From Actinomycetota bacterium (GTDB taxonomy: Bacteria; Actinomycetota; Actinomycetes; Streptosporangiales; Streptosporangiaceae), in NCBI GenBank assembly GCA_019240215.1, contig JAFAYQ010000055.1, positions 1 through 45,754 of the forward strand: a stretch of 45,754 bases of DNA, in the 5' to 3' direction. The position numbers and the translations under genes are program-made. Below the pieces are notes generated by a model. That model was given only the letters and a program-made list of their open reading frames with translations, made no database searches and had not been told where the DNA came from. Below are positions 15,762 through 24,155 of the stretch, piece after piece (within the stretch, counting starts at the first letter, position 1; the number at the start of each line of letters is the position of its first letter).

Positions 15762-16694
15762 GTGACTGACGACCAGAGCCGGTCCGGGCTGCCGCCCGCC
15801 GCCGCCGCGCGGATGGAAGAGATCCGCCACAGCGGCACCTGGGGCTCCGCCCTGTCCGCCGACGAGTTCACCGCGATCCGCAGCGTCGGCTTCGAGCCCG
15901 CCGGGCAGGTCCTGGGCGCCGCCGTCTACAACATCGGCTACACCGGCGGCTACGGCTGCGCGGGCGCCTGGACCGGCTACTACAACAGCCCGCTGACCTT
16001 CGGCCCGCTGCAGAGCGTCACCCAGACCTCCAGCCAGGGCGGCCAGACGTCGTTCGCCCCACTGGTGCGGGCCATGTACGAGGCCCGCCACACCGCGATC
16101 AACCGCATGATCACCGAGTGCCAGGCCCTCGGCGGCCACGGCATCGTCGGGGTCAAGCTGACCATCGGGCCGTTCCCGGCCGGCGGCCTGGAGTTCAAGG
16201 CGATCGGCACCGCGGTCCGGGCCCCGGGAGCGCCGCCGCTGCGCACCCCGTTCACCTCCGACCTGTCCGGACAGGACTTCGCCAAGCTGATCAACCGCGG
16301 CTGGGTGCCGGCCGGGCTGGCCCTCGGCATCTCGATCGCGGCCCGCCACGACGACTGGCTGACGGTCGGCCAGACCCGCTGGAGCGCGGGCAATGCCGAG
16401 GTCACCGGCTACACCGAGCTGGTCCACGAGGGCCGCCACGACGCCCGCGTCCAGCTCGAGCGGGACGTGCGCCGGATCGGGGCCGAGGGCGTCGTCATCG
16501 CCGACCTGAACGTGCGGGTGCGCGAGCGGGAATGCCCGATGCAGGAGGGCGCCCGCGACCACATCCTGGAGACCACGATCATCGGCACCTCGATCGTGCG
16601 ATTTTCCGAGGGGCAGAAGTCGTCCGGTAAGCCCACCATTGCCGTGCTATCCCTGGACCCGCAGCGCAGGCAGGCCGCGCGGGTGCGGATCTGA
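15762..16694 (+). CDS. Double YbjQ/heavy-metal-binding-domain protein
   Basis: 310 aa from a GTG with GAGGAAGGGG upstream. Two copies of a YbjQ (DUF74-like) domain can be traced. The first (about 20-158) runs from GSALSADEFTAIRSVGFEPAGQ to GIVGVKLTIGPF and FKAIGTAVR; the second (about 165-290) from PFTSDLSGQDFAKLINRGWV to GVVIADLNVRV and IIGTSIVRF. YbjQ proteins form beta-rich pentamers and are only tentatively linked to metals. No Cys-rich metal site is obvious: the Cys residues are scattered, in YGCAGAW, TECQALG and ERECPMQ. The next gene encodes a second protein of the same design 14 bases downstream, so they may form a hetero-oligomer. Confidence 0.82.
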   Translation: MTDDQSRSGLPPAAAARMEEIRHSGTWGSALSADEFTAIRSVGFEPAGQVLGAAVYNIGYTGGYGCAGAWTGYYNSPLTFGPLQSVTQTSSQGGQTSFAPLVRAMYEARHTAINRMITECQALGGHGIVGVKLTIGPFPAGGLEFKAIGTAVRAPGAPPLRTPFTSDLSGQDFAKLINRGWVPAGLALGISIAARHDDWLTVGQTRWSAGNAEVTGYTELVHEGRHDARVQLERDVRRIGAEGVVIADLNVRVRERECPMQEGARDHILETTIIGTSIVRFSEGQKSSGKPTIAVLSLDPQRRQAARVRI

Positions 16695-16708
16695 CGTAGG
16701 AGACTCCG

Positions 16709-17563
16709 ATGACGGACCAGAACACCACCGAGGCCGCCGGGCTCAGCGCGGCCGGGGTGCCCCAGGACGCCGTGGGGCGCCTGGCCGAGCTGCAGCCGGG
16801 CCGCAAGGGCAGCATCTTCACCTCCGACCTGTCGGTCAACGAATTCCTGCTCGTCCGCGAGGTCGGGTTCCGCCCGCTCGGCCTGGTCCTGGGCACCTCG
16901 ATCTACCACGTGGGCCTGCAGATCGGCCGCTGGGGCAAGAACCAGGAGCTGGACGTGCTCTCCCAGGCCCTGTACCACGCCCGCGAGCTGGCCATGACCC
17001 GGATGGAGGCCGAGGCCGACGCGATCGGCGCCGACGGCATCGTCGGGGTCCGGCTGGACGTGGAGATGAAGGAGTTCGGCAGCGACATCGCCGAGTTCAT
17101 CGCGGTCGGCACCGCGGTCAAGGCCGAGGAGGGCGCGGGCGGCGGCGGGGTCACCGAGTGGCGCAACAACAAGCGCCAGCCGTTCACCTCGGACCTGTCC
17201 GGCCAGGACTTCTGGACGCTGATCCGGGCCGGCTACGCGCCGCTCGGCATGGTCATGGGCTCCTGCGTGTACCACATCGCCCACCAGCGGATGGGCAGCA
17301 TGCTCGGCAACATCGGCCGCAACGTCGAGATCGAGCAGTTCACCCAGGCCCTCTACGACGCCCGCGAGCTGGCCATGAGCCGGATGCAGGCCGAGGCCGA
17401 GGAGCTGCACGCCGAGGGCATCGTCGGGGTCCAGCTGCGCCAGCACAGCCACACCTGGGGCTCGCACACCACCGAGTTCTTCGCGATCGGCACCGCGGTC
17501 CGGCCGCTCCGGGCCGACCACGTCATCGACCGGCCCACGATGGTGCTGAGTTTGGATAGTTAG
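16709..17563 (+). CDS. Double YbjQ/heavy-metal-binding-domain protein, paralogue
   Basis: 284 aa, 14 bases after the first YbjQ gene, with GTAGGAGA before its ATG. The repeats are clearer than in its neighbour: FTSDLSVNEFLLVREVGFRP and FTSDLSGQDFWTLIRAGYAP, each followed by ALYHARELAMTRMEAEAD or ALYDARELAMSRMQAEAE, then GIVGVRL or GIVGVQL and a closing F-x-A-(V/I)-GTAV strand. A Gly-rich linker (about 146-153) joins the halves. The internal duplication thus predates, or was copied with, the gene duplication. Confidence 0.85.
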   Translation: MTDQNTTEAAGLSAAGVPQDAVGRLAELQPGRKGSIFTSDLSVNEFLLVREVGFRPLGLVLGTSIYHVGLQIGRWGKNQELDVLSQALYHARELAMTRMEAEADAIGADGIVGVRLDVEMKEFGSDIAEFIAVGTAVKAEEGAGGGGVTEWRNNKRQPFTSDLSGQDFWTLIRAGYAPLGMVMGSCVYHIAHQRMGSMLGNIGRNVEIEQFTQALYDARELAMSRMQAEAEELHAEGIVGVQLRQHSHTWGSHTTEFFAIGTAVRPLRADHVIDRPTMVLSLDS

Positions 17564-17572
17564 GGGGTCTGG

Positions 17573-17622
17573 GGGGGCATTGGCCCCCGAGCCAGCACTG
17601 CTCGACAGCTCGTAGCGAGCAG
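17573..17622. terminator. Two hairpins between convergent genes
   Basis: GGGGGC-ATTG-GCCCCC (17573-17588) and CTGCTCG with CGAGCAG (17598-17604 and 17616-17622) lie between the convergent YbjQ and siderophore-interacting genes. Neither has a clear T tract, so bidirectional termination is likely but not proven. Confidence 0.5.
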
Positions 17623-17624
17623 GC

Positions 17625-18395
17625 TCAGACCTTTCCGATCGGCTCGCGCTTCTCGGACTGGAACACGTCCTCGGTCCGCCCGGCCGCCCAGTAGCCCGAC
17701 AGCGACACCTGGTCGCCGTCCCTCAGGCGGCTCTTGAGAGCCCGCCGGATGGCCTTCATCGACTCGCGCTCCCCGTGCGCGAACACGTCGGCCCGGCCCG
17801 CCGGCCACGGGCCCGCCAGCAGCGCTTCGGCCAGCAGCCCGGGCTTGCGGCCGGGCTCGGGCCGGTGCAGCCAGCTGATCTCGACGCCGCTCGGCGGCTT
17901 GGCGTCCAGGTACTCGCCGGGGTCGGACGTTTCCAGGTAGGCGAGGCCGCGGGCGTCAGCGGGCAGCGCCTCCAGGGCCGCGCAGATGGCCGGCAGCGCC
18001 GACTCGTCGCCCGCGAACAGGTGCCAGTCGCAGTCCGGGTCCGGGCGGTAGGCACCGCCGGCCCCGGACATCGTGAGGACGTCACCGGCCTCCGCCCGCG
18101 CCGCCCACGGTGCGGCGATCCCAGCGTCGCCGTGCACTACGAAGTCGATCGTGACCTGCTGGCCCGCGGGGTCGGCCCGCCGCAGCGTGTAGGTCCGGGT
18201 CACCCCCGCGTCGGCGAAAATGATCTTCGCGTACTTGTCGGTGAACTCGTTCATGCGCAGCGCCTCGAACCCGGGACCGCCGGCCGTGATCCGGACCGTG
18301 TGCGGGCTCAGCTGCTCCCGGCTCAGTACACTCAGAACCGCCCGCGGGCGGGCCGGCCGGGTACGGGCCGCCGGGCCCGCCGTCGATTCAGTCAT
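17625..18395 (-). CDS. Siderophore-interacting protein (FAD-dependent ferric reductase family)
   Basis: 256 aa, the usual length of ViuB/YqjH/SIP proteins, which reduce ferric siderophores in the cytosol. An FAD-binding barrel reads SPHTVRITAGGPGFE and RTYTLRRAD, with the family's R-x-Y-T/S-(L/V)-R motif at about 70. DFVVHGDAGIAAPWAARAEAGD follows, and the C-terminal SIP domain has LFAGDESALPAICAALEALP, VFAHGERESMKAIRR and SGYWAAGRTED. A near-perfect iron box lies ten bases upstream of the start codon, so the gene should be repressed when iron is plentiful. It stands alone; no siderophore synthesis or uptake genes lie in the window. Confidence 0.93.
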   Translation of the reverse strand: MTESTAGPAARTRPARPRAVLSVLSREQLSPHTVRITAGGPGFEALRMNEFTDKYAKIIFADAGVTRTYTLRRADPAGQQVTIDFVVHGDAGIAAPWAARAEAGDVLTMSGAGGAYRPDPDCDWHLFAGDESALPAICAALEALPADARGLAYLETSDPGEYLDAKPPSGVEISWLHRPEPGRKPGLLAEALLAGPWPAGRADVFAHGERESMKAIRRALKSRLRDGDQVSLSGYWAAGRTEDVFQSEKREPIGKV

Positions 18396-18404
18396 CCCAG
18401 CAGC

Positions 18405-18423
18405 TTAGGTTAGGCTTACCTAA
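18405..18423 (-). promoter_or_regulatory. DtxR/IdeR-type iron box
   Basis: TTAGGTTAGGCTTACCTAA is a 19-bp near-palindrome matching the DtxR/IdeR/DmdR consensus TTAGGTTAGSCTAACCTAA with one deviation. It ends ten bases from the siderophore-interacting gene start and so would cover its promoter. Confidence 0.92.
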
Positions 18424-18425
18424 CT

Positions 18426-18446
18426 TGTCCAGTGTCCAGTGTCCAG
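18426..18446. repeat. 7-bp tandem repeat, three copies
   Basis: TGTCCAG occurs three times in tandem just beyond the iron box, followed by a degenerate TGCCCGG. It sits in the spacer before the response-regulator stop codon. No function is apparent. Confidence 0.8.
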
Positions 18447-18459
18447 TGCCCGGGGCCGG

Positions 18460-19131
18460 TCAGGGGCGGCCGGCCGAGCGCGGGGCCACCAGCCCGGCCT
18501 GGTAGGCGAACACCACCAGCTGGGCCCGGTCGCGGGCGCCGAGCTTGGTCATCGCCCGGCTGACGTGGGTCTTGGCCGTGGTCGGGCTGAGCACCAGGGC
18601 CTCGGCGATCTCGTCGTTGCTGAGCCCGTGGGCGACCAGCGCCACCACCTCGCGTTCCCGGTTGGTCAGCCTCTCCATCCCCACCGCCGCCACCGCGTCC
18701 GGCGGCCGGGCCACGAACTCGCTGATCAGGCGGCGGGTCACCGCGGGCGAGAGCAGCGAGTCGCCGCCCATCACCACCCGCAGCGCCTGCAGCAGTTCCT
18801 CCGGCTGGGTGTCCTTGAGCAGGAATCCGGCCGCGCCCGCCCGCAGCGCCGCGAAGATGTACTCGTCCAGCCCGAAGTTGGTCAAGATCACCACCCGCAC
18901 GCTGGCCAGCCGCTCGTCGGCCACGATCTCGCGGGTCGCCCCGAGCCCGTCGAGTCCCGGCATCTGGATGTCAACCAGCGCGATGTCGGGCCGGTGCTCG
19001 GCCGCCAGCGCGACCGCCTCCCGCCCGTCGGACGCCTCCGCGACCACCTCGATGTCGTCCTCGGCCTCGAGCAGGGCGCGGATGCCGCTGCGGATCAGCG
19101 GCTGGTCGTCGGCCAGCAGGATCCTGATCAC
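18460..19131 (-). CDS. Response regulator, NarL/LuxR family
   Basis: 223 aa. The receiver domain begins MIRILLADDQ, has the phospho-acceptor D54 (ALVDIQMPGLDG) and the conserved K in FLLKDTQPEE. The LuxR-type HTH reads LTNREREVVALVAHGLSNDEIAEAL and TAKTHVSRAMTKLG. Its start overlaps the kinase stop by four bases (both minus strand), so the two form a kinase-regulator operon. The divergent DHA2 exporter gene and the dyad at 19951-19974 are likely targets. Confidence 0.94.
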   Translation of the reverse strand: MIRILLADDQPLIRSGIRALLEAEDDIEVVAEASDGREAVALAAEHRPDIALVDIQMPGLDGLGATREIVADERLASVRVVILTNFGLDEYIFAALRAGAAGFLLKDTQPEELLQALRVVMGGDSLLSPAVTRRLISEFVARPPDAVAAVGMERLTNREREVVALVAHGLSNDEIAEALVLSPTTAKTHVSRAMTKLGARDRAQLVVFAYQAGLVAPRSAGRP

Positions 19132-19907
19132 GACGCCTGCGCGGGCAGCTCGGCCTCGACCCGGAAACCGCCGCTGGCGCGCGGCCCCGCCTGCAGCCGG
19201 CCGCCGAGCGCCGACACCCGCTCGCGCATGCCCAGCAGGCCGAGCCCGGGCCCGGCGGTGTGCCCGTCGCGGCCGGTGCTGCTGGCTTGGCCCTCGTCGT
19301 CGACCTGGACCGTCAGCGCCGCAGGGGAGTACTGCAGGCAGACCGACGTGTGCGCCTGCCCCGCGTGGCGGCTGACGTTGGTCAGCGCCTCCTGCACGAT
19401 CCGGTAGGCGGCCTGGTCAACTTCGGGCGGCAGCGGCCGCTCGACCCCGGTGACGGTCACTGTCACCGGCAGCCCGGCCGCCCGCGCCCGGGCCACCAGG
19501 TTCTCCAGCTGGCCGAGCCCGCTGCCGTCGGCGTCCTCGGTGCTGCGCAGGACCGATAGCGTAGCCCGCAGCTCCCGGGCCGCGTCCGCGCCCGCCTCGC
19601 GGATGGCCTCCAGCGCGGGCGGCACCTCCTCGCCCCGCTTGCGGGCCAGGTGCTCGGCCACCCCGGCCTGGACCTGGATCACCGAGATGCTGTGGGTGAG
19701 CGAGTCGTGCAGCTCGCGGGCGATCCGCAGCCGTTCTTCCATCGCCCGCCGCCGGGCCACCTCGTCGCGGGTCCGTTCGGCCTCTTCGGCCCGCTGCTCG
19801 ACCTCGCGCAGATGCAGTCGCCAGATCCGGGTGGCCACGAACGCGACGCTCGCGGCCACCACCCATCCGGCTCGCTGTACGTTCCGCCTGCCGTGTTCAC
19901 TGGCCAT
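19128..19907 (-). CDS. Sensor histidine kinase (NarL-type), sensor region missing or very short
   Basis: 259 aa. The dimerisation box holds the phospho-histidine in RIARELHDSLTHSISVIQVQ (about 60-79), and the ATPase domain has ALTNVSRHAG and GLGLLGMRERV. Relatives usually carry four to six membrane helices before the H box. Here only one hydrophobic stretch remains (GWVVAASVAFVATRIW, about 14-29), then a coiled-coil linker EVEQRAEEAERTRDEVARRR. So either the sensor part was lost or the kinase senses through one helix. The ATG at 19907 has no upstream in-frame extension with kinase-like sequence. Confidence 0.87.
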   Translation of the reverse strand: MASEHGRRNVQRAGWVVAASVAFVATRIWRLHLREVEQRAEEAERTRDEVARRRAMEERLRIARELHDSLTHSISVIQVQAGVAEHLARKRGEEVPPALEAIREAGADAARELRATLSVLRSTEDADGSGLGQLENLVARARAAGLPVTVTVTGVERPLPPEVDQAAYRIVQEALTNVSRHAGQAHTSVCLQYSPAALTVQVDDEGQASSTGRDGHTAGPGLGLLGMRERVSALGGRLQAGPRASGGFRVEAELPAQAS

Positions 19908-19950
19908 GCTCCGAAGCGTACGGGTCCGGCCGCCGGATGCGCGCCGGCCG

Positions 19951-19974
19951 GAAGTAGCGACGGCCGGCTACTTC
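19951..19974 (+). promoter_or_regulatory. Inverted repeat in the kinase/exporter divergent promoter
   Basis: GAAGTAGC (19951-19958), eight bases, GCTACTTC (19967-19974) forms a perfect dyad midway between the kinase start and the exporter start. A further half-site-like AGTAGTC follows at 19981-19987. It is a likely binding site for the LuxR-type response regulator. Confidence 0.6.
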
Positions 19975-20075
19975 CCGGGTAGTAGTCGAGCGACGCCGGG
20001 CCTCCCCGCTGACCAGTAACAAGACGGTTCCGGTGGGCGACGACAGCGGGCCGCCCGCTCGCCACCATCGGTGCC

Positions 20076-21653
20076 ATGACTACGACCTTGCCGGTACCGA
20101 AGCAGACCTCCGACCAGACCGGCAGCCGCCACCCGGGGGTGGCGCTGCTGGTCATCGCGACCGCGCAGCTGATGGTGATCCTGGACGCCACCATCGTCAA
20201 CGTCGCGCTGCCGCACATCCAGACCGCGCTGCGGTTCTCCGACAGCGGCCTGGAATGGGTGGTGAACGGCTACGCGCTCACCCTCGGCGGCCTGCTGCTG
20301 CTCGGCGGCCGGGCCGGTGACCTGCTCGGCCGCCGCCGGATGTTCATCGCCGGACTGCTGCTGTTCTCGGCCGCGTCGCTGGCCGGCGGCCTCGCCACCT
20401 CCCAGGCCGGGCTGCTGGCGGCCCGGGCGGTCCAGGGTGCGGGCGGCGCGATCGTGACCCCGACCGCGCTGGCGCTGGTGTTCACCACGTTCCCGGCCGG
20501 CCGGGCCCGGCACCGGGCCCTGGGCGTCTACTCGGCCATGAGCGTGGCCGGCGGCGCCGTCGGCCTGCTGGCGGGCGGCCTGCTGGTCAGCTACGTGTCC
20601 TGGCGCTGGGTGCTGTTCGTCAACGTGCCGATCGGCGTCTTCGGGGCACTGGCGGCCCGGGCGGTGCTGCCCGCCAGCGGCCGCCGTCCCGGCCGGTTCG
20701 ACCTGCCCGGCATCGTCACCGGCACCGGCGGGGTCGCCGCGCTCGTGTACGGGCTGTCCAACGCGGCCACCGGCCAGGACGGCACCTCGCACTGGGGCGA
20801 CCCCAAGGTTGTGATCACGCTGGCGGCCGGCGTCGCCGCGCTGATCGCGTTCGCGTTCATCGAGACCCGCACCCGGCAGCCGCTGCTGCCCCTGCGGTTG
20901 CTGCGCGACCGCAACCGGGCCGGCGCCAACCTGATCAGTCTGGGCGTCGGCACCACCCTGTTCGGCGTGTTCTTCTTCCTCACCCTGTTCGTGCAGGACG
21001 TGTGGGGCTACTCGGCGCTGCGGGCCGGCGCCGCCTTCCTCCCGCTGACGGTCGCGGTGCTGGTCACCTCGGTCGCCTCCAGCTGGCTGGTGGCCCGCAC
21101 CGGCCGCCGCCCGCTGCTGCTGGCGGGCACCACCATCAGCGCGGCCGGGCTGTACTGGATGTCGCGGCTGACGGAGCACGGCAGCTACCCGGGCGGCCTG
21201 CTGGGGCCGGTCGTGGTCACCGGGGCCGGCCTCGGGCTCCTGTTCGTGCCGAATTCGCTGGTCGCGCTGTCCGGTGTGGCCGAGCAGGACTCGGGCGTCG
21301 CCTCCAGCCTGCTCAACACATCCCGGCAGGTGGGCGGCTCGATCGGCCTGGCGGTGCTGGGCACGGTGGCCTGGACCGTGGTCGCCAACCGGGCCCTGCG
21401 GGCCAAGACCACCGTCGCTTACGCCCGCGCGCTGGCGGCCGGCTTCGACCGGGCGTTCCTGGTCTCGGCCGGGGTCATGCTGCTGATGCTGGTGGCCGCG
21501 TTCGCCCTGGTCCGCGATGGGCGCCCGGTGGCGGAAGGCGCTGGCGAGGACCGGGCTGGCCTGGACCGGGCGGGCGTGGACCGCGGGTCAGGCGGACGGG
21601 CCGCTGACCACGTCGAGCAGGTGGGCCAGCCGCTGCCGGACGCCCCGGCGTGA
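20076..21653 (+). CDS. MFS transporter, DHA2 (EmrB/QacA) family
   Basis: 525 aa with about 14 membrane helices. Motif D1 is present as LDATIVNVALPHIQ (about 32-45), the loop 2-3 motif A as GGRAGDLLGRRRMF, and helix 5 motif C as GGAVGLLAGGLLVSY. DHA2 proteins export drugs or cell metabolites with protons. It is divergent from the LuxR-type two-component system, suggesting induction by that system. The C-terminus ends in a polar tail (DRAGLDRAGVDRGSGG) and overlaps the 3' end of the SIS-like gene by 66 bases on the opposite strand. Confidence 0.93.
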   Translation: MTTTLPVPKQTSDQTGSRHPGVALLVIATAQLMVILDATIVNVALPHIQTALRFSDSGLEWVVNGYALTLGGLLLLGGRAGDLLGRRRMFIAGLLLFSAASLAGGLATSQAGLLAARAVQGAGGAIVTPTALALVFTTFPAGRARHRALGVYSAMSVAGGAVGLLAGGLLVSYVSWRWVLFVNVPIGVFGALAARAVLPASGRRPGRFDLPGIVTGTGGVAALVYGLSNAATGQDGTSHWGDPKVVITLAAGVAALIAFAFIETRTRQPLLPLRLLRDRNRAGANLISLGVGTTLFGVFFFLTLFVQDVWGYSALRAGAAFLPLTVAVLVTSVASSWLVARTGRRPLLLAGTTISAAGLYWMSRLTEHGSYPGGLLGPVVVTGAGLGLLFVPNSLVALSGVAEQDSGVASSLLNTSRQVGGSIGLAVLGTVAWTVVANRALRAKTTVAYARALAAGFDRAFLVSAGVMLLMLVAAFALVRDGRPVAEGAGEDRAGLDRAGVDRGSGGRAADHVEQVGQPLPDAPA

Positions 21654-22184
21654 GCCCGTGCGCTCCCCGGCCGCCGCGCTGACCAGGTGCTGGGCCACCG
21701 TGAAGGAGACCGGCGCGGCGGCCCCGGCGGCGGCCGCGGGCGGCACGGTCAGGGTCTCGTGGGCCAGGCCGTCCAGTTCGGGATCGCCCTGGTTCAGGGC
21801 CAGGAGCGTGGCGCCCGCCCGGCGCGCGTCGGCGGCCCGCTCCAGCAGCGGGACCGGCGCCGTTTCCGGGCTCACCACGAACAACGTCTCGCCGCGCTGT
21901 GCTGCTTCCAGCCGCTCCAGGCCGACTCGCAGGTGCTCGGGGGCGCCGGCCGGGATGGTCCAGCGGACCAGCGTCGGGGCGAGCTCTTCGATACCGGAGT
22001 AACGCGCCTCGTCGTCCAGGTGGGCGGCCAGGTGCCAGGGCTCCTCGGCCGGCGTGCCGACCAGCAGCAGCCCGCCCGGGCGAGCGGTCGAGCCCCGTAG
22101 CGCCCGCGCGAACGTACGGGCCCGGTCCGGCCAGCCGGTCGGGGCCAGCAGTGCCCGCAGCGCGTCGACCTCGTCCCGGTTCAC
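21588..22184 (-). CDS. Conserved hypothetical protein, SIS-like
   Basis: 198 aa. GGLLLVGTPAEEPWHLAAHL and TLFVVSPETAPVPLLERAADARRAGATLLALN look like the two sugar-isomerase (SIS) strands-and-loop units, and PVSFTVAQHLVSAAAG forms the closing helix. No catalytic residue can be assigned. It could be a sugar-phosphate binding or isomerase-like protein; I am not certain. The last 66 bases overlap the exporter gene tail-to-tail, and both frames keep good codon use there. Confidence 0.68.
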   Translation of the reverse strand: MNRDEVDALRALLAPTGWPDRARTFARALRGSTARPGGLLLVGTPAEEPWHLAAHLDDEARYSGIEELAPTLVRWTIPAGAPEHLRVGLERLEAAQRGETLFVVSPETAPVPLLERAADARRAGATLLALNQGDPELDGLAHETLTVPPAAAAGAAAPVSFTVAQHLVSAAAGERTGSRRGVRQRLAHLLDVVSGPSA

Positions 22185-22224
22185 CCGTCCATCCTGCCCC
22201 AGCTCGTGACGATCCGAAACCCCA

Positions 22225-23973
22225 TCAGCACGAAGCGTCGCGGACCACCCGGGCGATCCGGCGGGCAGCCTCCCGGAGCTGGTCCGGGGTGTGGGCGGCG
22301 TACCCGAGCACCAGGCCCGGGGGCGCCGGCTCCGTGCCTGGCACCTGTTCCCGGTGCCAGGACAAGGCGTGGACCAGTACTCCCGCCCGCCGGAGGGCGG
22401 CCATCAGCTGCTGATCGTCGAGCTCAGCCCGGTCCGGGAAGGTCACCAGCAGGTGCAGGCCGGCCGGGATGCCCTGGACCCGCGCGTCCGGCAGCTGGCC
22501 ACGCAGCACTTCCAGCAGCGCATCCCGGCGGCGGCGCTGCCGGTGCCGGACCTGGCGAATGTGCTGTTCCAGGTCGCCGGTGCTGATCAGCCGGGCCAGT
22601 ACCAGCTGCGGCAGGGCGGGGGCGCCCAGGTCGCTGGCGTGCTTGGCCCGCACGATGCCGGCGTACAGCTCGGGCGGCGGCACCAGCCAGCCCAGCCGCA
22701 TGCCGGGGGCCAGCGTCTTGGACACGCTGGCCGCGTAGGCGATCCGGTCCGGGGCCGACCCGTGCAGGGCCGGTACCGGGGTCCGGTCGTAGCGGAACTC
22801 GGCATCGTAATCGTCCTCCACCACCAGGCCGCCCGCCGCGGTCCAGTCCAGCAGCTCCCGCCGCCGCTGCGGGCTCAGCACCACCCCGGTCGGGAACTGA
22901 TGGGCGGGCGTGAGCACGGCCGCCTGCGTCCCGCTGGCCGCCAGGGCCGCCACGTCCAGCCCGTCGTCGTCGACCGGGACCGGCACCGGTTCGAGGCCCC
23001 AGTGCGCCAGCTCGTCCCGGGTCCCGCGCGAGCCCGGATTCTCCACCGCCATCCGGCGATGCCCGCGTCCGCGCAGCACCTGGCTCATCAGCGCCAGCGC
23101 CTGCGCCACGCCTGCGGTCACCACGATCTGGTCCGGCTCGGCCCGCAACCCCCGCGTCCGCGCCAGCCACCCGGCCAGCTCGCCGCGCAGCTGCTCGTGC
23201 CCGCGCGGATCGCCGTACCCCAGATCGGCCACGCTGGTCTCGGCCAGCACCGCCCGCTCCGCCCGCAACCAGCCCGCCCGCGGGAACGCCGACAGGTCCG
23301 GCACCCCCGGGGACAGGTCGAGCTCGACGTCAGCCAGCCACCGCCGCGGCAGCTCCAGCGGCTCCGGCGGCTTCGCCGGGTCGCTCAGCGGCGGGGGCCA
23401 GCTGACCGATCCGGCCGCGACCGGGGTGAAGCCTTCGGTCATCCGGCCCGCGGCCAGCCGGGCCACGGCGGTCAGGCCGGACCGGTCCACCAGATCAGGC
23501 ACGGCCGCCAAGCCGGGCGCCGGCCGGCCGGCCGCCAGTGACCGTGAGGTGGGCAGCACCTTCGTGCCCGCGCCGGACCGGCCGCTGATCAGCCCCTCCT
23601 CCCGCAGCCGCTGGTAGGCCTCGACCACCACCCCGCGCGACACCCCCAGGTCCTCGGCCAGTACCCGGCTGGCGGGCAGCACCGTCCCCGCCCGCAGCCG
23701 GCCGTCCCGGATCGCGGCCCGCAGCGCCCCCGCCAGCCAGACGGTCAGCCCCCGAGCGGGCGCCGCCGCCCGGTCCAGCTGCAGCAGATCCGCCCCCGCC
23801 GCCCGGCCGCCTTCACCTCCCGTCGCCCGGCCACCCCCACCTCCCGTCGCCTGGCCACCCGCGCCCCAAGCCGTCCCGCCGGCTTGGTCCGCCCCAGCAT
23901 CAAGCGCTGCCACTCCGCGCTCGACCGCCCCATGCGTCCCACGCGCCTCGCCGCCCGCACTTCCCGCGCTCAT
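22225..23973 (-). CDS. MocR/PdxR-type regulator (GntR HTH plus aminotransferase domain)
   Basis: 582 aa from the ATG at 23973; an upstream in-frame start at 24018 would overlap the operator. An unusual Gly/Ala-rich N-terminal extension of about 60 residues, with imperfect ATGG-GGR units, comes first. Next is a GntR winged helix (LTVWLAGALRAAIRDGRLRA, LGVSRGVVVEAYQRLREEGL), then a fold-type I aminotransferase domain with the PLP lysine in SVSKTLAPGMRLGW. Such proteins use PLP as effector and often act on a divergent gene. The EamA permease is divergent here with a shared dyad, so it is the likely target. Confidence 0.92.
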   Translation of the reverse strand: MSAGSAGGEARGTHGAVERGVAALDAGADQAGGTAWGAGGQATGGGGGRATGGEGGRAAGADLLQLDRAAAPARGLTVWLAGALRAAIRDGRLRAGTVLPASRVLAEDLGVSRGVVVEAYQRLREEGLISGRSGAGTKVLPTSRSLAAGRPAPGLAAVPDLVDRSGLTAVARLAAGRMTEGFTPVAAGSVSWPPPLSDPAKPPEPLELPRRWLADVELDLSPGVPDLSAFPRAGWLRAERAVLAETSVADLGYGDPRGHEQLRGELAGWLARTRGLRAEPDQIVVTAGVAQALALMSQVLRGRGHRRMAVENPGSRGTRDELAHWGLEPVPVPVDDDGLDVAALAASGTQAAVLTPAHQFPTGVVLSPQRRRELLDWTAAGGLVVEDDYDAEFRYDRTPVPALHGSAPDRIAYAASVSKTLAPGMRLGWLVPPPELYAGIVRAKHASDLGAPALPQLVLARLISTGDLEQHIRQVRHRQRRRRDALLEVLRGQLPDARVQGIPAGLHLLVTFPDRAELDDQQLMAALRRAGVLVHALSWHREQVPGTEPAPPGLVLGYAAHTPDQLREAARRIARVVRDASC

Positions 23974-23974
23974 T

Positions 23975-24003
23975 GGTCCATTATGAATGGCTCTCAATGG
24001 ACC
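23975..24003. promoter_or_regulatory. MocR operator between divergent genes
   Basis: GGTCCATT (23975-23982) and AATGGACC (23996-24003) form a perfect 8-13-8 dyad. An inner CCATT/AATGG dyad at 23978-23990 gives a third half-site. GGTCCA-type half-sites are typical of MocR/PdxR regulators. The site touches the regulator's own start, implying autoregulation. Confidence 0.75.
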
Positions 24004-24155
24004 TACTTCATAAACCATCTCGCCACTAACGTCGGCTCCGTGACCGACGTATCCCTCCCCGACCCCACCCTGACCAGCCCCCCGCCAACCCCGCCAGCTC
24101 GCCCGGCCCCACCGCCCCCGCCTCCGGCCCGGCCATCGCCTGCTGCATCTCCGGC

